Of a stretch of 64,000 nucleotides of DNA, positions 1 to 8,358 are shown piece after piece (position 1 is the stretch's first letter; each line of letters starts with the position of its first letter). A model generated the notes under the pieces. The model had not been told where the DNA came from and ran no database searches. It worked only from the letters and a program-made list of their open reading frames with translations. Position numbers and translations under genes: made by a program. Source of the stretch: CAZKRU01 sp964555235 (GTDB taxonomy: Bacteria > Verrucomicrobiota > Verrucomicrobiia > Methylacidiphilales > CAMAQI01); the NCBI GenBank assembly GCA_964555235.1, contig CAZKRU010000004.1, positions 30,136 to 94,135 on the forward strand, read 5' to 3'.

Positions 1-330
1 GACTCGTCCTTTCTCTCGGGTGAAACTTCCGGTGGGCTGCCTTCAAGTCATTGATCCTGAGGCTTAGGTAGCGAGGCGGGCATGGAGCTGATGTGTTTAG
101 TTTGAGGTAGGGTGTTCCCGAGAAGCTTGTCTGATTGCTTAAACTTGTTGGCACTGGCTGTGCTATGGTTGGCGTGTGGAGTTCAAATCACATGAGCTCC
201 GCTCGAACTCCCACATTCAGGCGGATAGCGGCGCCTTCGGAGAAGTCGCCCTACCAATCTTTAGAGTATTTCTTAGGGGTAAAAATATTTCACGGTGATT
301 TGCGAGATTTGCGGGCAGGCCCACCCGCTT
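1..330. other. Non-coding stretch, no gene recognised
   Basis: I see no protein gene here: the short open frames lack family features and a ribosome binding site. There is a small stem with arms GTGTG and CACAT around 174-193, an imperfect G+C-rich hairpin at 311-328 and a perfect CACCAT/ATGGTG hairpin at 332-346. I compared it by eye with tmRNA, SRP RNA, RNase P RNA and 6S RNA and found no convincing match. An unrecognised structured RNA is not excluded. Confidence 0.4.
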
Positions 331-486
331 GCACCATCCGATGGTGAATGAAAATCCGGTCTCGCTTCGTTGCGCCCGGAGGGAGTTGCGCCCCCGTTGA
401 CCCCTGCGCCAGTCCAAAACGCACCATCCGGTGATGGATGGACATCCGGTCTCGCTTCGCTGCGCCCGGAGGGACTTGAACCCCCA
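331..486. repeat. 90-bp tandem partial duplication of the tRNA-Leu 3' end and its flank
   Basis: Two direct copies, about 331-396 and 421-486, are offset by exactly 90 bases. Both start with gcaccatccg, share the stretch ccggtctcgcttcg and run into the 3' end of the tRNA (tgcgcccggaggga). In the left copy the T-arm has decayed (the ttcaagt of the tRNA is replaced), so it cannot be a second working tRNA. The layout resembles the scar of a tandem duplication, or of integration and excision at a tRNA 3' end. No integrase is visible in the window. Confidence 0.7.
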
Positions 487-541
487 CCCCGTGAAGGACT
501 GGAACCTAAATCCAGCGCGTCTGCCATTTCGCCACGAGCGC
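461..541 (-). tRNA. tRNA-Leu (anticodon UAG)
   Basis: Read on the minus strand, the 81-base sequence folds as a type II tRNA. The 7-bp acceptor stem pairs GCGCTCG with CGGGCGC and has discriminator A. The anticodon stem CTGGA/TCCAG carries the loop TTTAGGT, giving anticodon TAG for leucine. There is an extended variable arm and a T-arm with the ttcaagt loop. The 3' CCA is not encoded: the acceptor is followed by gcgaagcg. It decodes CUA and probably other CUN codons. A decayed copy of its 3' end lies 90 bases downstream. Confidence 0.93.
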
Positions 542-1002
542 ATTACGATGCACTGCGGAGACTAAGCAAAATTCTTGAGAGGGCCAGCTTGAATTTTTTG
601 GAGGGGATCGCCCCTCCAATCATTAGCGTAGAACTCAGACTATTGATTGCTTCACACGAAGGCACGAAGCTCACGAAGTTTTTACTTCAGGCAGGTAATG
701 GTAAATGTTTTTGAAGAACAAACTTGCTAAGTCGTTGTCTCTCGCGAAGTTCGCCAAGCCACCAAGAAACCCTTTTTAGTTTTTAAATCGGAATTCACCC
801 CTTCGCGCCTTGGCAAACTTGGCGAGAGAGATGATCCTGTTCTCTCCACTCATTGTCCCACGAGCACGGGGGCTGAAGCTTTGTGTGAAACCTCACCCTT
901 TTTCTTATTTCCATAGGGTCGCTAAAGATTGGGGGAATGCGGAATGAAACATTGTAAAGCAACCGCATTGACTCGGTCTCCCGAATGACTTAGATTGGAG
1001 AG
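542..1002. other. Intergenic region with degenerate repeats
   Basis: No gene is recognised. At 650-690 there are short reiterations of the cacgaag type (cacgaaggcacgaagctcac), followed by the inverted repeat listed separately. The last 160 bases should hold the promoter of the metal-resistance operon, but I could not pick a clear -35/-10 pair. Confidence 0.45.
739..828. repeat. Long inverted repeat (20-bp arms)
   Basis: The arm at 739-758 (ctctcgcgaagttcgccaag) and the arm at 809-828 are reverse complements at 18 of 20 positions, with about 50 bases between them. A transcript would fold into a long hairpin. There is no T-tract, so it does not look like an intrinsic terminator. It resembles the dispersed intergenic palindromic repeats seen in many genomes. 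Confidence 0.65.
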
Positions 1003-1356
1003 ATGAAACGGGGCGTCGCATTTTTGCTTTTGACGCTTGCATTGGCTCTTGGAGCAATGCTTCCACTTCCCGTGGCTGCGGCCCTTGCAGAAAACTCCTG
1101 CTGCTGCGCCGACTGTCACTGCCCAATGCCTCAAGAATGCCCTCGTCCGACTCAAGCCTCTGCACCGCTTCAACCTCCTTTCGTTACTCAATCGGCTCAA
1201 AAGTTACGTCAAGTCGTCCAACGTCAACTTCCATCGCTTCCCTTTCAAATCGATTCCAAAATTGCATCTACTTCCATAACCCATTCTGTTTTAATCGATT
1301 CCCACCCCCTTCAGAGTGCTCAACGTCATGCGTGGCTCTGTTGTTGGATGACCTAG
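1003..1356 (+). CDS. Small exported Cys-rich hypothetical protein
   Basis: This 117-residue protein opens with a typical signal peptide: MKR, a hydrophobic run to about residue 28, and an AALA cleavage region. A cysteine cluster follows directly (NSCCCADCHCP, about 31-41), then a Pro/Gln-rich tail without a domain I recognise. The start is supported by ttggagag just upstream of the ATG. It is the first gene of a plus-strand run that continues into a barrel protein and the CusBA-like pump. A periplasmic metal-binding or metal-sensing role is therefore plausible, but this is inferred from the cysteines and the context only. Confidence 0.6.
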   Translation: MKRGVAFLLLTLALALGAMLPLPVAAALAENSCCCADCHCPMPQECPRPTQASAPLQPPFVTQSAQKLRQVVQRQLPSLPFQIDSKIASTSITHSVLIDSHPLQSAQRHAWLCCWMT

Positions 1357-1380
1357 CAAGTTCCTAGACCCCCTCTCTTT

Positions 1381-1404
1381 GCTCAGGATTTTGAAATCCT
1401 GAGC
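1381..1404. repeat. Perfect 24-bp palindrome
   Basis: gctcaggattt and aaatcctgagc are exact reverse complements separated by two bases. It lies between the Cys-rich peptide gene and the barrel gene. It is not followed by a T-tract, so it is either an RNA hairpin affecting operon expression or an operator-like site; the sequence does not decide which. Confidence 0.6.
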
Positions 1405-1441
1405 TTCGTGTCGAAATTAAATCTCGGTAAGGAACTACTTT

Positions 1442-2086
1442 GTGAATTCATGGATCGTTGCTTTTCTTTTTCTGAGCGCCTTTTCGCTTCGTGCGGGGGA
1501 AACCCGTGCGTTTGAAAGTTGGCTCGGAATGGGAATTCATCAGCGCCTCGACTACGGACTGGAGGTCGGTCTTGAAAGCCAGGAATGGCTCTCCAGTTCC
1601 GATCAATCGCCCGTCTTACGGCATTGGGAAATCAGTCCTACCGTGACGTGGCATTACTCGCCGCGCTACGATTTCTTCCTCGGCTACGAGCGAGAGACGG
1701 AATGGACGACCGAAAGGCAAACCATCAATACGGATCTCGCGGTCAGTGGCTTCACGGTTCTGCTTCCTCTGGGAAAATGGGATCTTCGTTCCCAGCAACG
1801 ATTCGAGACCGGAGCGAATGATGAAAAGACCGTTGCTGATTTTCGACATCTGACCCGTGTCGTCTATCATGGATTCTCGGACCGCTGGGCGCCGTATGTT
1901 TCCAACGAATGGTTCTTCAATCTCATGGAGGGCGATGTGACTCAAAACCGCTTCCTCGTCGGAATCGAATATCATCTCACCAAGTCCCTCACCGCCGAGT
2001 TTTACGGAATGCGTCGGGATGAATGGGAAGCCGACAACCTCTCCACTACTCCTATTTTCGGAATCAACCTCAACTGGAACTTCTAA
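1442..2086 (+). CDS. DUF2490-like outer-membrane beta-barrel protein
   Basis: This 214-residue protein starts with GTG, has a signal peptide (about 1-18, ending LRAGE) and is built from alternating amphipathic strands rich in Trp, Tyr and Arg. It ends in Phe (NLNWNF), the usual C-terminal signal of Bam-assembled outer-membrane barrels. Its pattern (W-x-x-x-G, repeated strands with F-x-G-Y-E-R) recalls the DUF2490 family, whose function is not well defined. It stands where an outer-membrane factor (CusC/TolC) would be expected, directly before the adaptor gene, but is far too short to be a TolC-type channel. Only two bases separate its stop from the next start. Confidence 0.7.
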   Translation: MNSWIVAFLFLSAFSLRAGETRAFESWLGMGIHQRLDYGLEVGLESQEWLSSSDQSPVLRHWEISPTVTWHYSPRYDFFLGYERETEWTTERQTINTDLAVSGFTVLLPLGKWDLRSQQRFETGANDEKTVADFRHLTRVVYHGFSDRWAPYVSNEWFFNLMEGDVTQNRFLVGIEYHLTKSLTAEFYGMRRDEWEADNLSTTPIFGINLNWNF

Positions 2087-2088
2087 CG

Positions 2089-3396
2089 ATGAAAGCACTC
2101 CTCCTCTTCCTCACCGTCACCCTAATCACCCTAGGCTGTAAAAAAAATGGAACACACGAGCCACACTCCGGCGCGAAAACCGTTTATACCTGTTCCATGC
2201 ATCCGCAAATCCGTCAGGATCACCCAGGGAAGTGTCCCATCTGCGGAATGGAATTAACTCCCATCACCCCATCACCCACCACCGCATCCACGGAATATAC
2301 CTGCTCTATGCATCCGAAAATCCGTCAAGATAAGCCAGGGAAATGTCCGATTTGCGGAATGGAATTGGTCCCCGTGACGCATTTATCAGCCCCCACTTCC
2401 ACCGAAGCGACTCCGTCGACCTCCAGTAAGGAAATCCACGTCGATAATCCTCGCTTGAGTCGTGAAAAAGCAGGACCTCGCCTTCTTCAAAAGAGCGTCC
2501 CACTTTTTGGAGAGATCCACTACATCCTCGATCAACATACTCATAAGACCTGGCTTTATGGAGGAAGGATCGAGCGAGTGCTGATCAGCTACAACACCAC
2601 CGAAGTCGAAGCAGGACAACCGATTCTCGAACTCTATTCCGATGAAGCGATTGCGGATCAGGAACGCTACCTGACGACTTTAAAAGAGCGCTACTCAACC
2701 ACTTTTTACGAAAGAAAAGTCGCTTCTGCCCAAGTCGAAGCCGCAAAATCCCGACTTCTGCAGGCCGGATTTACCGAAGAAGAACTTCGTCAGCTTGTTG
2801 AGAAAAAAAACGTGAAACGAATCTTCACCATTCGCGCGCCCCATCGGGGCACCATCATTGGACATCTTCCTGAAATCGGATCTCGCATCACTCCAGAAAC
2901 GACTCTCTTTCATATCGTTCCGCTCGATCGCGTCTGGTTTAACGCCCATGTCTTTGAACAGGATCTCGCCAATGTTCGTTTGGGTCAAGAGGCCCTCATT
3001 GAAATCAAAACCTTTCCGGGGATCCCGTTTCGAGGAAAACTTGTCTTTATCGATCGGATGATCGATACGGCAAGCCGCAGTGCCGTGGTCCGCGTTGAGC
3101 TTGAGAATCCCGACAAAAAACTCATTCCTGAAATGTCAGGCTCCGGCGTCATCAAAATCCCCCTCCCGGAAACCCCGGTAGCCATTCCCTCTTCTGCGAT
3201 TCTCGATACCGGAAAACGAAAAATCGTTTATGTGGAAACCACTTCAAATCATTTTGAACCGCGACTCATTGAGGCGGGCGTCAGCGATGGATCTTTTGTT
3301 CAAATTCTCTCAGGAATCAAAGCCGGAGAGACGGTCGTCACCGAGGGCGCTTTCTTAATCGATGCGGAAGCTCAACTTCGGGGAGTCATCCCATGA
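2089..3396 (+). CDS. cusB: CusB/HlyD-like periplasmic adaptor lipoprotein with two heavy-metal-binding modules
   Basis: Membrane-fusion subunit of an RND metal pump, linking the inner-membrane transporter to the cell envelope. The 435-residue protein has a lipoprotein signal with lipobox TLGC (Cys17). Two nearly identical modules of the heavy-metal-binding-domain type follow at about 33-59 and 70-97, each with YTCSMHP and CPICGME. The HlyD-type core follows: barrel-sandwich, a helical hairpin around the Tyr-rich segment, and a beta-barrel. I chose ATG 2089, two bases after the previous stop; a longer in-frame reading from 2023 would overlap the barrel gene and lose the lipobox. Its stop overlaps the cusA start (ATGA). 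Substrate is probably Cu(I)/Ag(I), by family and by the Met/Cys-rich modules. Confidence 0.9.
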   Translation: MKALLLFLTVTLITLGCKKNGTHEPHSGAKTVYTCSMHPQIRQDHPGKCPICGMELTPITPSPTTASTEYTCSMHPKIRQDKPGKCPICGMELVPVTHLSAPTSTEATPSTSSKEIHVDNPRLSREKAGPRLLQKSVPLFGEIHYILDQHTHKTWLYGGRIERVLISYNTTEVEAGQPILELYSDEAIADQERYLTTLKERYSTTFYERKVASAQVEAAKSRLLQAGFTEEELRQLVEKKNVKRIFTIRAPHRGTIIGHLPEIGSRITPETTLFHIVPLDRVWFNAHVFEQDLANVRLGQEALIEIKTFPGIPFRGKLVFIDRMIDTASRSAVVRVELENPDKKLIPEMSGSGVIKIPLPETPVAIPSSAILDTGKRKIVYVETTSNHFEPRLIEAGVSDGSFVQILSGIKAGETVVTEGAFLIDAEAQLRGVIP

Positions 3397-6300
3397 TCAG
3401 CCAACTCGTTCGCTGGTGTGTCCAAAATCGTTTTCTCGTTCTCACGGCTTATTTTGGAATTTCCATCGCAGGAATTATTTCCATTTTCAAAACGCCGATG
3501 GATGCGCTCCCCGACCTGAGCGAGAATCAGGTCATCGTTCTCACCGACTGGATGGGACGGTCACCGCAAGAAGTCGAAGATCAGATTACCTATCCTCTCT
3601 CCGCCAGTTTACAGGGCTTAGCCGGAGTTCGCGTAGTTCGGGCTCAGTCCGACTTCGGATTTTCGATGGTCAAAGTCATCTTCAACGACCAGGTCGATAT
3701 CTACTTCGCCCGCGCTCGAGTCTTGGAACGCCTCAACTCACTCCCATTTAAACTTCCTGACAATGTGGTTCCAACAATGGGTCCGGATGCGACAGGGCTC
3801 GGTTGGGTCTATCAATATTACCTCGATGATTCGGAAGCTCGCAAAGCCGGTCATGCCTACGATCTCGGTGAGCTTCGATCCACGCAAGATTGGCTAATCC
3901 GCTATCAACTCAACTCCGTCCCGGGAGTTGCCGAAGTCGCTGGAATTGGTGGTTACGTGAGAGAATACCAAATTGATGTTCATCCGGAACGATTGCGCGC
4001 CTACAACCTTCCGCTCGCTCAAGTCCTTGCCACGGTCACCGGAAGCAATCGGAATGTCGGCGGCGGAGTCTACGAGCAAAACGGACGAGAACATGTCGTT
4101 CGAGGACTCGCCCTCGTTCAAACCCTGGACGATCTCCGCAATACATCGGTCGGTTATTCCAATGGACTTCCGGTACGATTAAAAGATGTCGCCACGATTC
4201 AACTCGGTCCTTCCCCGCGTCGAGGGATTCTCGATTTCGGAGGAAAAGAAGTTGTCGGTGGCACCATCGTCATGCGCTACGGCGAAAGCACGGTCGATGT
4301 CATTCAGCGGGTCAAAGCCAAAATCGAAGAGATTCAACCCGCGCTCCCGCCGGGAATCAAAATTCGTTCGTTTTATGATCGAAGCGAATTGATCGAGCGC
4401 GCCATCTCAACCCTTCGAATCACGCTCGTGGAAGAGATTATTCTCGTCACCCTGGCTCATCTTCTTTTTCTCCGACACTTCCGAAGCATTCTCATCGTCA
4501 CCGTACCGCTTCCCCTCTCCATCCTGATCTCCTTCCTCTTCATGCAACTCTTTCACGTCAGCTCCAACATCATGTCCCTTGCCGGAATCGCCATTGCCAT
4601 CGGCGTGCTCGTCGATGCTGGAATTGTCATTACCGAAGCCGTGATGCGGGAAGCATTTCTCGTTCAACAGGGAAAACGTCCTGGGTTGCGCTATCCGGAG
4701 GACCTTCCGACGATTGTCAGCAACGCGAGCGCTTTGGTGGCACGTCCGATTTTTTATGCGATGGCGATTATCATTCTCGCCTTCGTTCCGATCTTCGCGC
4801 TTCATGGACAGGAGGGGAAACTTTTCATCCCGCTCGCCCTCACCAAAACCTTCGCCATGATTGGTGCCACCCTCCTCTCCGTAACACTCGTTCCGGTTCT
4901 TTGTACGATTTTGATTCGAGGAAAGCTACACGACGAGAGCGAGAATGGATTAATGATCTTTCTCCTGCGCCTCTATCTTCCAGTCCTTCGTTGGGCTTTA
5001 AATCATCGAAAAGTGGTCCTCAGCGGCGCAGCAGCCATCCTTGCTATCTCTCTTTTTATCGCCTCGCGCTTCGGATGGGAATTCATGCCTCCTCTCAACG
5101 AACGGGCCGTACTTTTCATGCCGACCACCATTCCCGGAAGTTCGATTGTTGAAGTTCATCAAACGATGGCCGAACAGGATCGCATCCTGGCCTCGATTCC
5201 CGAAGTGGAATCCGTCGCCGGAAAGCTCGGACGCGCTCAAACAGCAACAGATCCCGCACCGATCAGCATGTTAGAAACGACGATCATGCTCAAACCGGAA
5301 GAGGAATGGCGGCCGGGAGTCACCCTCATCTCCCTTCGCGAGGAAATGCGACAGAAGATGAGCAAATTCCCCGGATATATCCCCGCTTTTCTGCAACCGA
5401 TTGAAAATCGCATCCTGATGCTCGCGACCGATCTTCGCACCCAAGTCGGCGTCAAAATCTTTGGTGAAGATTTGACCCAATTGGAAAAACTCGCCCAAGA
5501 AATCCGAAAGGTTGTGGAGACCGTTCCCGGCGCCACCGATCTCTATGCCGAGCATGTCTCGACGGCAACTTATCTGGAAATCGAAGTCAAACGAGAGGAA
5601 GCCGCGCGCTACGGAGTTCCGGTTCCTGAGATTCTGGAAACGATCGAGACGGCACTCGGCGGAAAAGAACTCTCCACCACAATTGAAGGACGAAAACGAT
5701 TTCCGATTCGCGTTCGCTATCCGAGAGAACTTCGTAATTCCCCCGACGCGCTTCGCGATATTCTTGTGACCTCTCTCAACGGCCAGAATATCGCCCTTGG
5801 AAAAGTCGCCGAGCTTCGACTCGTCAATGGTCCTTCAACGATCTCCAGCGAAAACGGACTCCTTCGGGTTTATGTGCAGTGCAATGTTCGGAATCGCGAC
5901 CTCGGAGGATTTGTCCGGGAGATCCAGGCAAAAATTGCCAAAGAGGTGAAATTCCCTCCGGGATACTACTTCACCCTTTCCGGACAGTACGAAAATATAC
6001 TTCGTTTTTGGAAGAGTATGTCGCTGGTTTTTCCGATGGTGCTCTTCATTATTTTCATCCTCCTCTACCTGATTTACCGCTCCTATCTGGAAGCCGCGCA
6101 TGTCTTGCTCGCGGTTCCCTTTGCCCTCTCCGGTGGCGTGATTCTTCAGTGGATCATGGGCTACCCATTTAGCGTCGCCGTCTGGGTCGGATACATCGCG
6201 CTCTTTGGAACCGCGGTGCAAACGGGTGTGGTGATGGTGATTTACCTCGAGGAAGCCGTCCGACGACGGAGAGAAGAGCGAGGCGCTTTGTTTACGCTCA

Positions 6301-6593
6301 GCGATCTCCGGGAATCGATTATCGAAGGAGCCGCTCTGCGACTGCGCCCCAAAGTCATGACCGTCAGCACCGTCGTCGCCTCACTTTTCGTCATCATGAT
6401 TCCCTTCCTTTCTGGAGAACGGACCGGAATCGAAGTCATGCGTCCCATCGCTGTACCGGTCATTGGAGGAATGATCAGCAGCCTGCTTCACATTCTCATT
6501 GTCACTCCCGTGATTTTCGAGTGGCTTCAATCGAAAGGGCACGCAAAACCACCCTCCGCCGTCGCATCAGAACATACAGCTGACCCATCTTGA
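3393..6593 (+). CDS. cusA: CusA/CzcA-family heavy-metal RND efflux pump
   Basis: Proton-driven inner-membrane transporter of the heavy-metal RND family: 1066 residues, full length, with an N-terminal helix, two large periplasmic loops and twelve membrane segments. Compared with E. coli CusA as I remember it, two of the three Met ligands are present (in APISM-LETT and in NRILMLAT), while the third is Val (AARYGVPV). In the proton path the Asp of LVDAG and the Lys of RPKVM are kept, but the Glu of TM11 is Gln (TAVQTGVVM). The Cu/Ag type fits better than the Zn/Co/Cd type, but specificity is inferred. It is translationally coupled to the adaptor gene. No outer-membrane factor gene follows. Confidence 0.93.
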   Translation: MISQLVRWCVQNRFLVLTAYFGISIAGIISIFKTPMDALPDLSENQVIVLTDWMGRSPQEVEDQITYPLSASLQGLAGVRVVRAQSDFGFSMVKVIFNDQVDIYFARARVLERLNSLPFKLPDNVVPTMGPDATGLGWVYQYYLDDSEARKAGHAYDLGELRSTQDWLIRYQLNSVPGVAEVAGIGGYVREYQIDVHPERLRAYNLPLAQVLATVTGSNRNVGGGVYEQNGREHVVRGLALVQTLDDLRNTSVGYSNGLPVRLKDVATIQLGPSPRRGILDFGGKEVVGGTIVMRYGESTVDVIQRVKAKIEEIQPALPPGIKIRSFYDRSELIERAISTLRITLVEEIILVTLAHLLFLRHFRSILIVTVPLPLSILISFLFMQLFHVSSNIMSLAGIAIAIGVLVDAGIVITEAVMREAFLVQQGKRPGLRYPEDLPTIVSNASALVARPIFYAMAIIILAFVPIFALHGQEGKLFIPLALTKTFAMIGATLLSVTLVPVLCTILIRGKLHDESENGLMIFLLRLYLPVLRWALNHRKVVLSGAAAILAISLFIASRFGWEFMPPLNERAVLFMPTTIPGSSIVEVHQTMAEQDRILASIPEVESVAGKLGRAQTATDPAPISMLETTIMLKPEEEWRPGVTLISLREEMRQKMSKFPGYIPAFLQPIENRILMLATDLRTQVGVKIFGEDLTQLEKLAQEIRKVVETVPGATDLYAEHVSTATYLEIEVKREEAARYGVPVPEILETIETALGGKELSTTIEGRKRFPIRVRYPRELRNSPDALRDILVTSLNGQNIALGKVAELRLVNGPSTISSENGLLRVYVQCNVRNRDLGGFVREIQAKIAKEVKFPPGYYFTLSGQYENILRFWKSMSLVFPMVLFIIFILLYLIYRSYLEAAHVLLAVPFALSGGVILQWIMGYPFSVAVWVGYIALFGTAVQTGVVMVIYLEEAVRRRREERGALFTLSDLRESIIEGAALRLRPKVMTVSTVVASLFVIMIPFLSGERTGIEVMRPIAVPVIGGMISSLLHILIVTPVIFEWLQSKGHAKPPSAVASEHTADPS

Positions 6594-6651
6594 TCTCGAA
6601 TCCCATTGGTGTCCAAAATAAAGTCCGATTGAAGAGGTAAACGAAATCAAA

Positions 6652-6695
6652 AAAAATGCCGCAAGGAATTTCTCCCCTGCGGCATTTTCATTTTT
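6652..6695. terminator. Bidirectional intrinsic terminator between cusA and sodA
   Basis: aatgccgca pairs perfectly with tgcggcatt around a short loop. An A-run precedes it and ttttcattttt follows, so it can end transcripts from both sides. It serves the convergent cusA and superoxide dismutase genes. Confidence 0.88.
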
Positions 6696-6706
6696 AGAAA
6701 AATCAA

Positions 6707-7321
6707 TTACATCTTCGGCAATTCCGCATTCACGGCTGCCCAATCGACATGAGCAATGAACTCATCGATGTAGCCGGCGCGAGCGGAGAAGAAATCAGCA
6801 TAGTAGGCGTGTTCATAAACATCGAGCGCGAGCAAGGGAGTCACTCCCCAAACCGGATAGGTGTTCTGTGCATCGCCGATGTAATTGAAGAGCTTGCCAG
6901 TGGTATGATCAATTCCCGTCCAGACCCAACCACGAGCGGCAATGCCGGTCGCTTTGAGGTCTTTCTTGTAGTTGTCAAACGAACCGAAATCGCGATCAAT
7001 CAGCTCCGCCATCTTGCCCGAGACTTTTCCGTCGCCGCCCAGGATGCTGAAGTAAAGTTCGTGATTTTTGAGTCCACCCAAGGCAAACGTCAAATCGACT
7101 TTGAGCGAGCGAATGGTCGAGTAAATTTGATTCGCCATGGCCGGATTCGCCGGATCGGGAACTCCGAGCTTTTCCAGCTCCTCAAGAATGGCGTTACTTT
7201 TGTTCACATATCCGGTGTAGAGCTTGAAATGCTCTTCATGGGTCTTATCTGAGATTTTACCGGTCTTTCCTTTGACTTTCGCCAGAAGGGTTTCCTGGTT
7301 ATTTGCATATTTGTAGGCCAT
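6707..7321 (-). CDS. sodA: Superoxide dismutase, Fe/Mn family
   Basis: Converts superoxide to oxygen and hydrogen peroxide in the cytoplasm. The 204-residue protein has the usual family length and shows the four metal ligands: His31 (HEEHFKLY), His87 (GGLKNHELYF), Asp167 and His171 (DVYEHAYY). The active-site Gln comes from the C-terminal half (DAQNTYP, about 152), with Gly in the N-terminal position, which is the pattern of Mn-type or cambialistic enzymes. No signal peptide is seen. The start is supported by AGGAG six bases before the ATG. It faces cusA across a shared terminator and appears to be its own transcription unit. Confidence 0.95.
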   Translation of the reverse strand: MAYKYANNQETLLAKVKGKTGKISDKTHEEHFKLYTGYVNKSNAILEELEKLGVPDPANPAMANQIYSTIRSLKVDLTFALGGLKNHELYFSILGGDGKVSGKMAELIDRDFGSFDNYKKDLKATGIAARGWVWTGIDHTTGKLFNYIGDAQNTYPVWGVTPLLALDVYEHAYYADFFSARAGYIDEFIAHVDWAAVNAELPKM

Positions 7322-7449
7322 GACTTGCTCCTTGGTATAATTTTCCGGGCCATCATAAGGGGGAAGCTTTCCTTGTCAACTCCTCTACATCGGTAATGGA
7401 ATCCAGTCACTTCAATTTCACCTGATTGCCATGAGATCGGTCCACGAGG

Positions 7450-8265
7450 TCATTTTTTGACTTTTCGATAGGATTTCGGTGATTTCCTGTACTGCTGCTG
7501 AAACCAGAGTCCCATTCGCGTGGACGAGGCGAACCCACTCCGTCGTGCCACTTCCTGAATCGGAATGGAGGTCTCCCTCAAAAGACGTCCTGCTTCTTCC
7601 AAACGAAGCTTTCGAAGATATTCCCCCGGCGATTCTCCAAAGCTGCGTTGAAATTCACGGGTAAAATGTTCCCGACTCATTCCATATTGATTAGCCAACT
7701 CCTTCACCGCCACCGGAGTTCGAAAGTGGAGATGAAGATAATCTTTCGCACGAACCAAGGCCCCTCCCTTTTCCTCACTGGTACCTTCCAAGTGGTTGAC
7801 CATTGAAAGATAAAACCGATAACAGGCTTCACTCTCCTCCCAACGACTGGACCAGTGTCGCTCTCTCGTCTGATGGATTAAATATTGCGCTTCGCGCCGC
7901 AGGGCCGTATTCCCGGAAAGGGAGAGAATCGGCCCAAATCGCTCCTTCACTTTTCTCCAAAGCTGCATCGCCAAGGCTCCCTGAAAATCAATCCAGAGAT
8001 AAGTCCACGGTTCTTTTGCTTCCGCTGGAAAATAGTAAATGCTCTTCTCCGGAATGAAGGCGAGGAACGCCTTTCCCTCACCGACCTCGTAAGTCTTCCC
8101 CTTCTCCTCAAATATCCCAGTCCCGCTGATCGTCCATTGAAGAATCACATATTCATGACTTCCACGCACGGCATTATCCCAGCGATATCGCGGAGATTTT
8201 TGAATTTCAAGCTCCCTCCCATGGGGAATGGAAAGCAATACTTCAGACTCAAGGGGGGCATTCAT
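7450..8265 (-). CDS. AraC-family transcriptional regulator
   Basis: This 271-residue protein has an N-terminal cupin-like sensing domain (about 35-110) and a C-terminal pair of helix-turn-helix motifs (about 170-268). The second carries the family signature IQEVARRSGF followed by the QYRKSPKSYRK segment. It lies divergently from the GH4 glycosidase, 93 bases apart, so it probably controls that gene in response to a sugar. I chose ATG 8265; an ATG at 8310 adds fifteen residues, and neither has a clear ribosome binding site. The same frame stays open far upstream into the antisense of the GH4 gene, which I treat as chance. Confidence 0.88.
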   Translation of the reverse strand: MNAPLESEVLLSIPHGRELEIQKSPRYRWDNAVRGSHEYVILQWTISGTGIFEEKGKTYEVGEGKAFLAFIPEKSIYYFPAEAKEPWTYLWIDFQGALAMQLWRKVKERFGPILSLSGNTALRREAQYLIHQTRERHWSSRWEESEACYRFYLSMVNHLEGTSEEKGGALVRAKDYLHLHFRTPVAVKELANQYGMSREHFTREFQRSFGESPGEYLRKLRLEEAGRLLRETSIPIQEVARRSGFASSTRMGLWFQQQYRKSPKSYRKVKK

Positions 8266-8358
8266 AAAATGATAATAGACTACTAATATCACATTTCGGA
8301 TACTTTTCATCACATAAATCAAATCGCATTTCCTGAGAAATCGATTAGCCTGTTTTCC

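Noticed and set aside
1..330. Possible tmRNA, 6S RNA, SRP RNA or RNase P RNA
   Set aside because: Small local resemblances only; the conserved cores I know (tag peptide, P4 helix, SRP loop) were not found.
217..543. Overlapping open frames across the tRNA-Leu region
   Set aside because: They are read-throughs of the tRNA and its tandem copy; the repeats explain the repeated peptides.
2023..2088. Longer start for the CusB-like adaptor
   Set aside because: It would overlap the barrel gene and bury the lipobox; ATG 2089 directly follows the previous stop.
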